From CAYYNQ01 sp964473105 (GTDB lineage: Bacteria > Sumerlaeota > Sumerlaeia > MVZB01): a stretch of DNA of 34,197 nucleotides. Location of the stretch: positions 1 through 34,197 of the forward strand of contig CAYYNQ010000007.1 in the NCBI GenBank assembly GCA_964473105.1, read 5' to 3'. The notes beneath the pieces are model-generated. The model ran no database searches. It saw only the letters and a program-made list of their open reading frames with translations, and was not told the origin of the DNA. Of this stretch, positions 33,601 through 34,197 are shown piece after piece; position 1 is the stretch's first letter, and each line of letters opens with the position of its first letter. A program made the position numbers and the translations under genes.

Positions 33601-34124
33601 CCTTCAGTGGCGGCGGTCTGGCTCACTGCGATGATATTGTGCGGAACAACATCATCATTTCAAACTCGGCTGTAAGGCGGGGCGGAGGATTGGTTTCCTG
33701 TGGTGGCCAAGTCATGAATAATCACGTGATGCATAACTCTGCAGCCCAGGGTGCCGGAATCGCCGCTGGCCACGGGATCATCCGGAACAATATGGTCAGG
33801 AAAAATGTGGCCTCGGAAACGGGTGGAGCGTTCTTTCTTTCTGCCGGTAATATTGTGGAAAATATCATTGAGTATAACCATGCTGCGGATGGTGGGGCGT
33901 TTCAATCCTGTCATGGAACGGTCGGGCGGAACCGGGTACATGGCAACACGGCCGGTTTCAGGGGGGGCGGATTCCATGACTGTAACGGATTGATCGAGAA
34001 TAACCTTCTCCAGATGAACAGCGCCGGGTTCGGTGGGGCGTTTCAGGGTTGTCAGGCAACCATACGATTTAACACGATCGTATTGAATACTGCCGATGTT
34101 TCGGGGGGGGGGGTAATGGCATGA
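30657..34124 (+). CDS. large secreted double right-handed beta-helix protein with a Cys in most coils, 3' end probably incomplete
   Basis: At least 1155 residues. An N-terminal hydrophobic signal is followed by a cap (IQDAIDDATDNDEIVVHPGLYFE, about 75-97), then helix 1 (about 159-466), a link with Asp-rich calcium-type repeats (DQDGDGFMDSDE and DTDGDGLIDALE, 623-656), a second cap (YAGLQEAMILGYHGETILVDPG) and helix 2 (from about 773). Coils are about 23 residues: GGGLxxC, then G at 9, I at 11, N at 14 and 19, A at 21. The GG[A/G] plus xxN spacing recalls chlamydial Pmp repeats. It is likely a surface or secreted adhesin or polysaccharide-binding protein; no catalytic site is recognisable. The start is uncertain: ATG 30657, 30669 or 30723. 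The TGA at 34122 follows an 11-G run, and the last bases carry another coil out of frame, so the real C-terminus is probably missing. Confidence 0.88.
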   Translation: MGPDMLSILNMILFFRPVPVFGMNANRFLRVRWLRHLGLISSALLKVAVLSSSCWPGTLVVDDDLQQAPDASYTVIQDAIDDATDNDEIVVHPGLYFEKIRFSGKDLYLHSKDPGDLQVVQSTVIDAQYSGPVVTFSGFESPSCRIEGFTLTHGSAENGAGILGGAGGRPTYAQILRNRIVLNFASGQGGGIYFVEGLIENNTIEMNRADMGGGMSLCIGIIRNNLVQNNHAQNGGGLHNCGGSVDRNTIAMNSATMQGGGLYRCISEIFGNIIEYNTAVEGGGLALCSNLIQDNVIRLNNANLGGGLYSCKRKISGNRIEKNTAESGAGFYACDGPIQNNLIIGNIAALDGGGCYRCPGGLLDNLIESNRAGNEGGALYECHGLIGNNHVYDNSAKFGGGFSRCQGRIQNSRFESNEAVEGGALYRCKGILQNSLFQGNRAELGAACYGWNGVVRQNTFSYNRALGGGRGSALWMTAGTLVHANIFYGHTGQVLSGPAGFRGAAQNRILENCFHLNADGVFVEDRPGTEGSTIQTALQLDTIFSWSRDNFDADPLFVQPAGPDMDPGTVQDNDFHLQAGSACVDRGTFHAFSIIPVHDLDSNSRISGPQTDTGCFEFGSGPDQDGDGFMDSDEAVAGTNPDLADTDGDGLIDALEVFRGGSPLRADIGRGLEVPGDYAGLQEAMILGYHGETILVDPGHYYESIISPGRRLHVLGRHVPYDRTASANDREPLPEASVIDAFRIGSVLTCLGSEDEDFIIENMVLMNGKSDIGGAVSGQGSFVTLVRNLVTSNTTVVGGTIEDTRGMVTDNQIQFNTAGEGGGIRETHGLISRNTIYRNRSNIGGGVFRAFGPVTKNMITSNTATSLGGGLFSCEDMVTSNTIEFNLADAGGGISNCLRLVSGNRVCHNRAISAGGGVYRCSDRVENNLILGNEADNGGGLFQCRADIRGNTVTLNIARIDGGGLADCDGLIENNRIESNHAFSGGGLAHCDDIVRNNIIISNSAVRRGGGLVSCGGQVMNNHVMHNSAAQGAGIAAGHGIIRNNMVRKNVASETGGAFFLSAGNIVENIIEYNHAADGGAFQSCHGTVGRNRVHGNTAGFRGGGFHDCNGLIENNLLQMNSAGFGGAFQGCQATIRFNTIVLNTADVSGGGVMA
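31131..32055 (+). repeat. beta-helix coil repeats, domain 1 (about 13 coils, 69-base period)
   Basis: Successive coils start with GGG[L/M/F] or GGAL/GAGF. Ten in a row from about 31290 carry Cys at position 7 (MSLC, LHNC, LYRC, LALC, LYSC, FYAC, CYRC, LYEC, FSRC, LYRC), and the eleventh has Trp there (CYGW). Each coil also has Asn at two fixed positions. DNA copies are diverged rather than identical. Confidence 0.9.
32523..32624 (+). other. Asp-rich calcium-binding-type linker between the two beta-helices
   Basis: Residues 623-656 hold two units of the D-x-D-G-D-G-x-x-D type (DQDGDGFMDSDE; DTDGDGLIDALE) around AGTNPDLA, the thrombospondin type 3 or bacterial calcium-repeat pattern common in extracellular proteins. 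Confidence 0.8.
32973..34113 (+). repeat. beta-helix coil repeats, domain 2 (about 16 coils, 69-base period)
   Basis: The same coil pattern as domain 1. Cys at position 7 is present in seven consecutive coils (LFSC, ISNC, VYRC, LFQC, LADC, LAHC, LVSC), missing in two (IAAG, FFLS), and present again in three (FQSC, FHDC, FQGC). The array reaches the poly-G run at 34103-34113. Confidence 0.9.
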
Positions 34125-34197
34125 GGGGGGGGTGTTGACAAGGAAATTTAATAAGGGAGAACCGGGATTTTTGGGGAGTGGAGAACGGCCGAGGGGT
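34125..34197 (+). other. out-of-frame continuation of the beta-helix repeat at the sequence end
   Basis: After the apparent stop, the frame starting at 34145 reads NLIRENRD, which fits the coil positions N14-x-I-x-x-N19. With the G-runs (11 G at 34103-34113, 8 G just after the stop) this suggests base-count errors at the end of the contig, not a true gene end. Confidence 0.45.

Noticed and set aside
31131..34113. Possible CRISPR or DNA satellite because of 69-base periodicity
   Set aside because: The repeat is at protein level; nucleotide copies are diverged, in frame and without spacers.
1..34197. tRNA, rRNA, insertion sequence, integrase, phage or toxin-antitoxin genes
   Set aside because: I searched for them by eye on both strands, including all gaps, and found none; weak ncRNAs could be missed without a covariance-model search.

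Overview
The window is a chromosomal segment from a diderm (Gram-negative type) bacterium. A five-POTRA BamA-family protein, several secreted proteins and an outer-surface beta-helix protein support this. The gene mix (secreted GH127-like glycosidase, GldA/F/G-type ABC cluster with a DUF4340 protein, TMTC-like membrane protein with TPRs, a short pilin-like protein, Pmp-like GGG...N..N repeats) suggests the PVC superphylum or a neighbouring lineage, with Verrucomicrobiota or Kiritimatiellota as the best guess. This is inference from gene content; there is no rRNA or marker phylogeny here. I see no tRNA, rRNA, CRISPR array, insertion sequence or phage gene.

Layout. 1-82 is the 3' end of a plus-strand gene cut by the window edge. 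118-3807 (minus) is a group of three exported hydrolase-like proteins: a GH127-like glycosidase followed by two isochorismatase-fold proteins, the last of which has lost all three catalytic residues. 4078-5565 (minus) is floA plus an Lrp/AsnC-type regulator, probably one operon. 5783-8131 (minus) is bamA. A 0.7-kb divergent region then leads into the plus-strand translation block rpsB-tsf-pyrH-frr (8834-12314), with a leader that can form mutually exclusive hairpins, and a small pilin-like gene follows. 13141-17450 holds a GT4 glycosyltransferase and a CapD/WbpM-type sugar-nucleotide dehydratase, both plus strand, each with a palindrome just upstream. Between them lies a minus-strand secreted protein whose signal peptide is split by an apparent frameshift. 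17636-19042 is an AtoE-type short-chain fatty acid transporter.

From 19084 to 30192 everything is on the minus strand. In transcription order this is a TMTC-like glycosyltransferase with TPRs; a promoter with a palindromic -35 region; the gldA-gldF-gldG-DUF4340 ABC module; a LicC-like nucleotidyltransferase overlapping a 5-formyl-THF cyclo-ligase; a large TraB-domain protein; and a small helical protein. The window ends in a plus-strand, at least 1155-residue protein made of two right-handed beta-helix domains joined by a calcium-binding-type Asp-rich linker. Some 20 of its coils carry a Cys at the same position. Its apparent stop codon lies between poly-G runs at the sequence end and is probably an artefact.

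Themes: envelope biogenesis and surface modification (BamA, GT4, CapD, LicC-like, TMTC-like, FloA, Gld-type ABC, beta-helix) surround a conserved translation operon. The least explained elements are the Cys-ladder beta-helix protein, the TraB-domain protein with its small neighbour, and the isochorismatase pseudoenzyme next to an intact paralogue.
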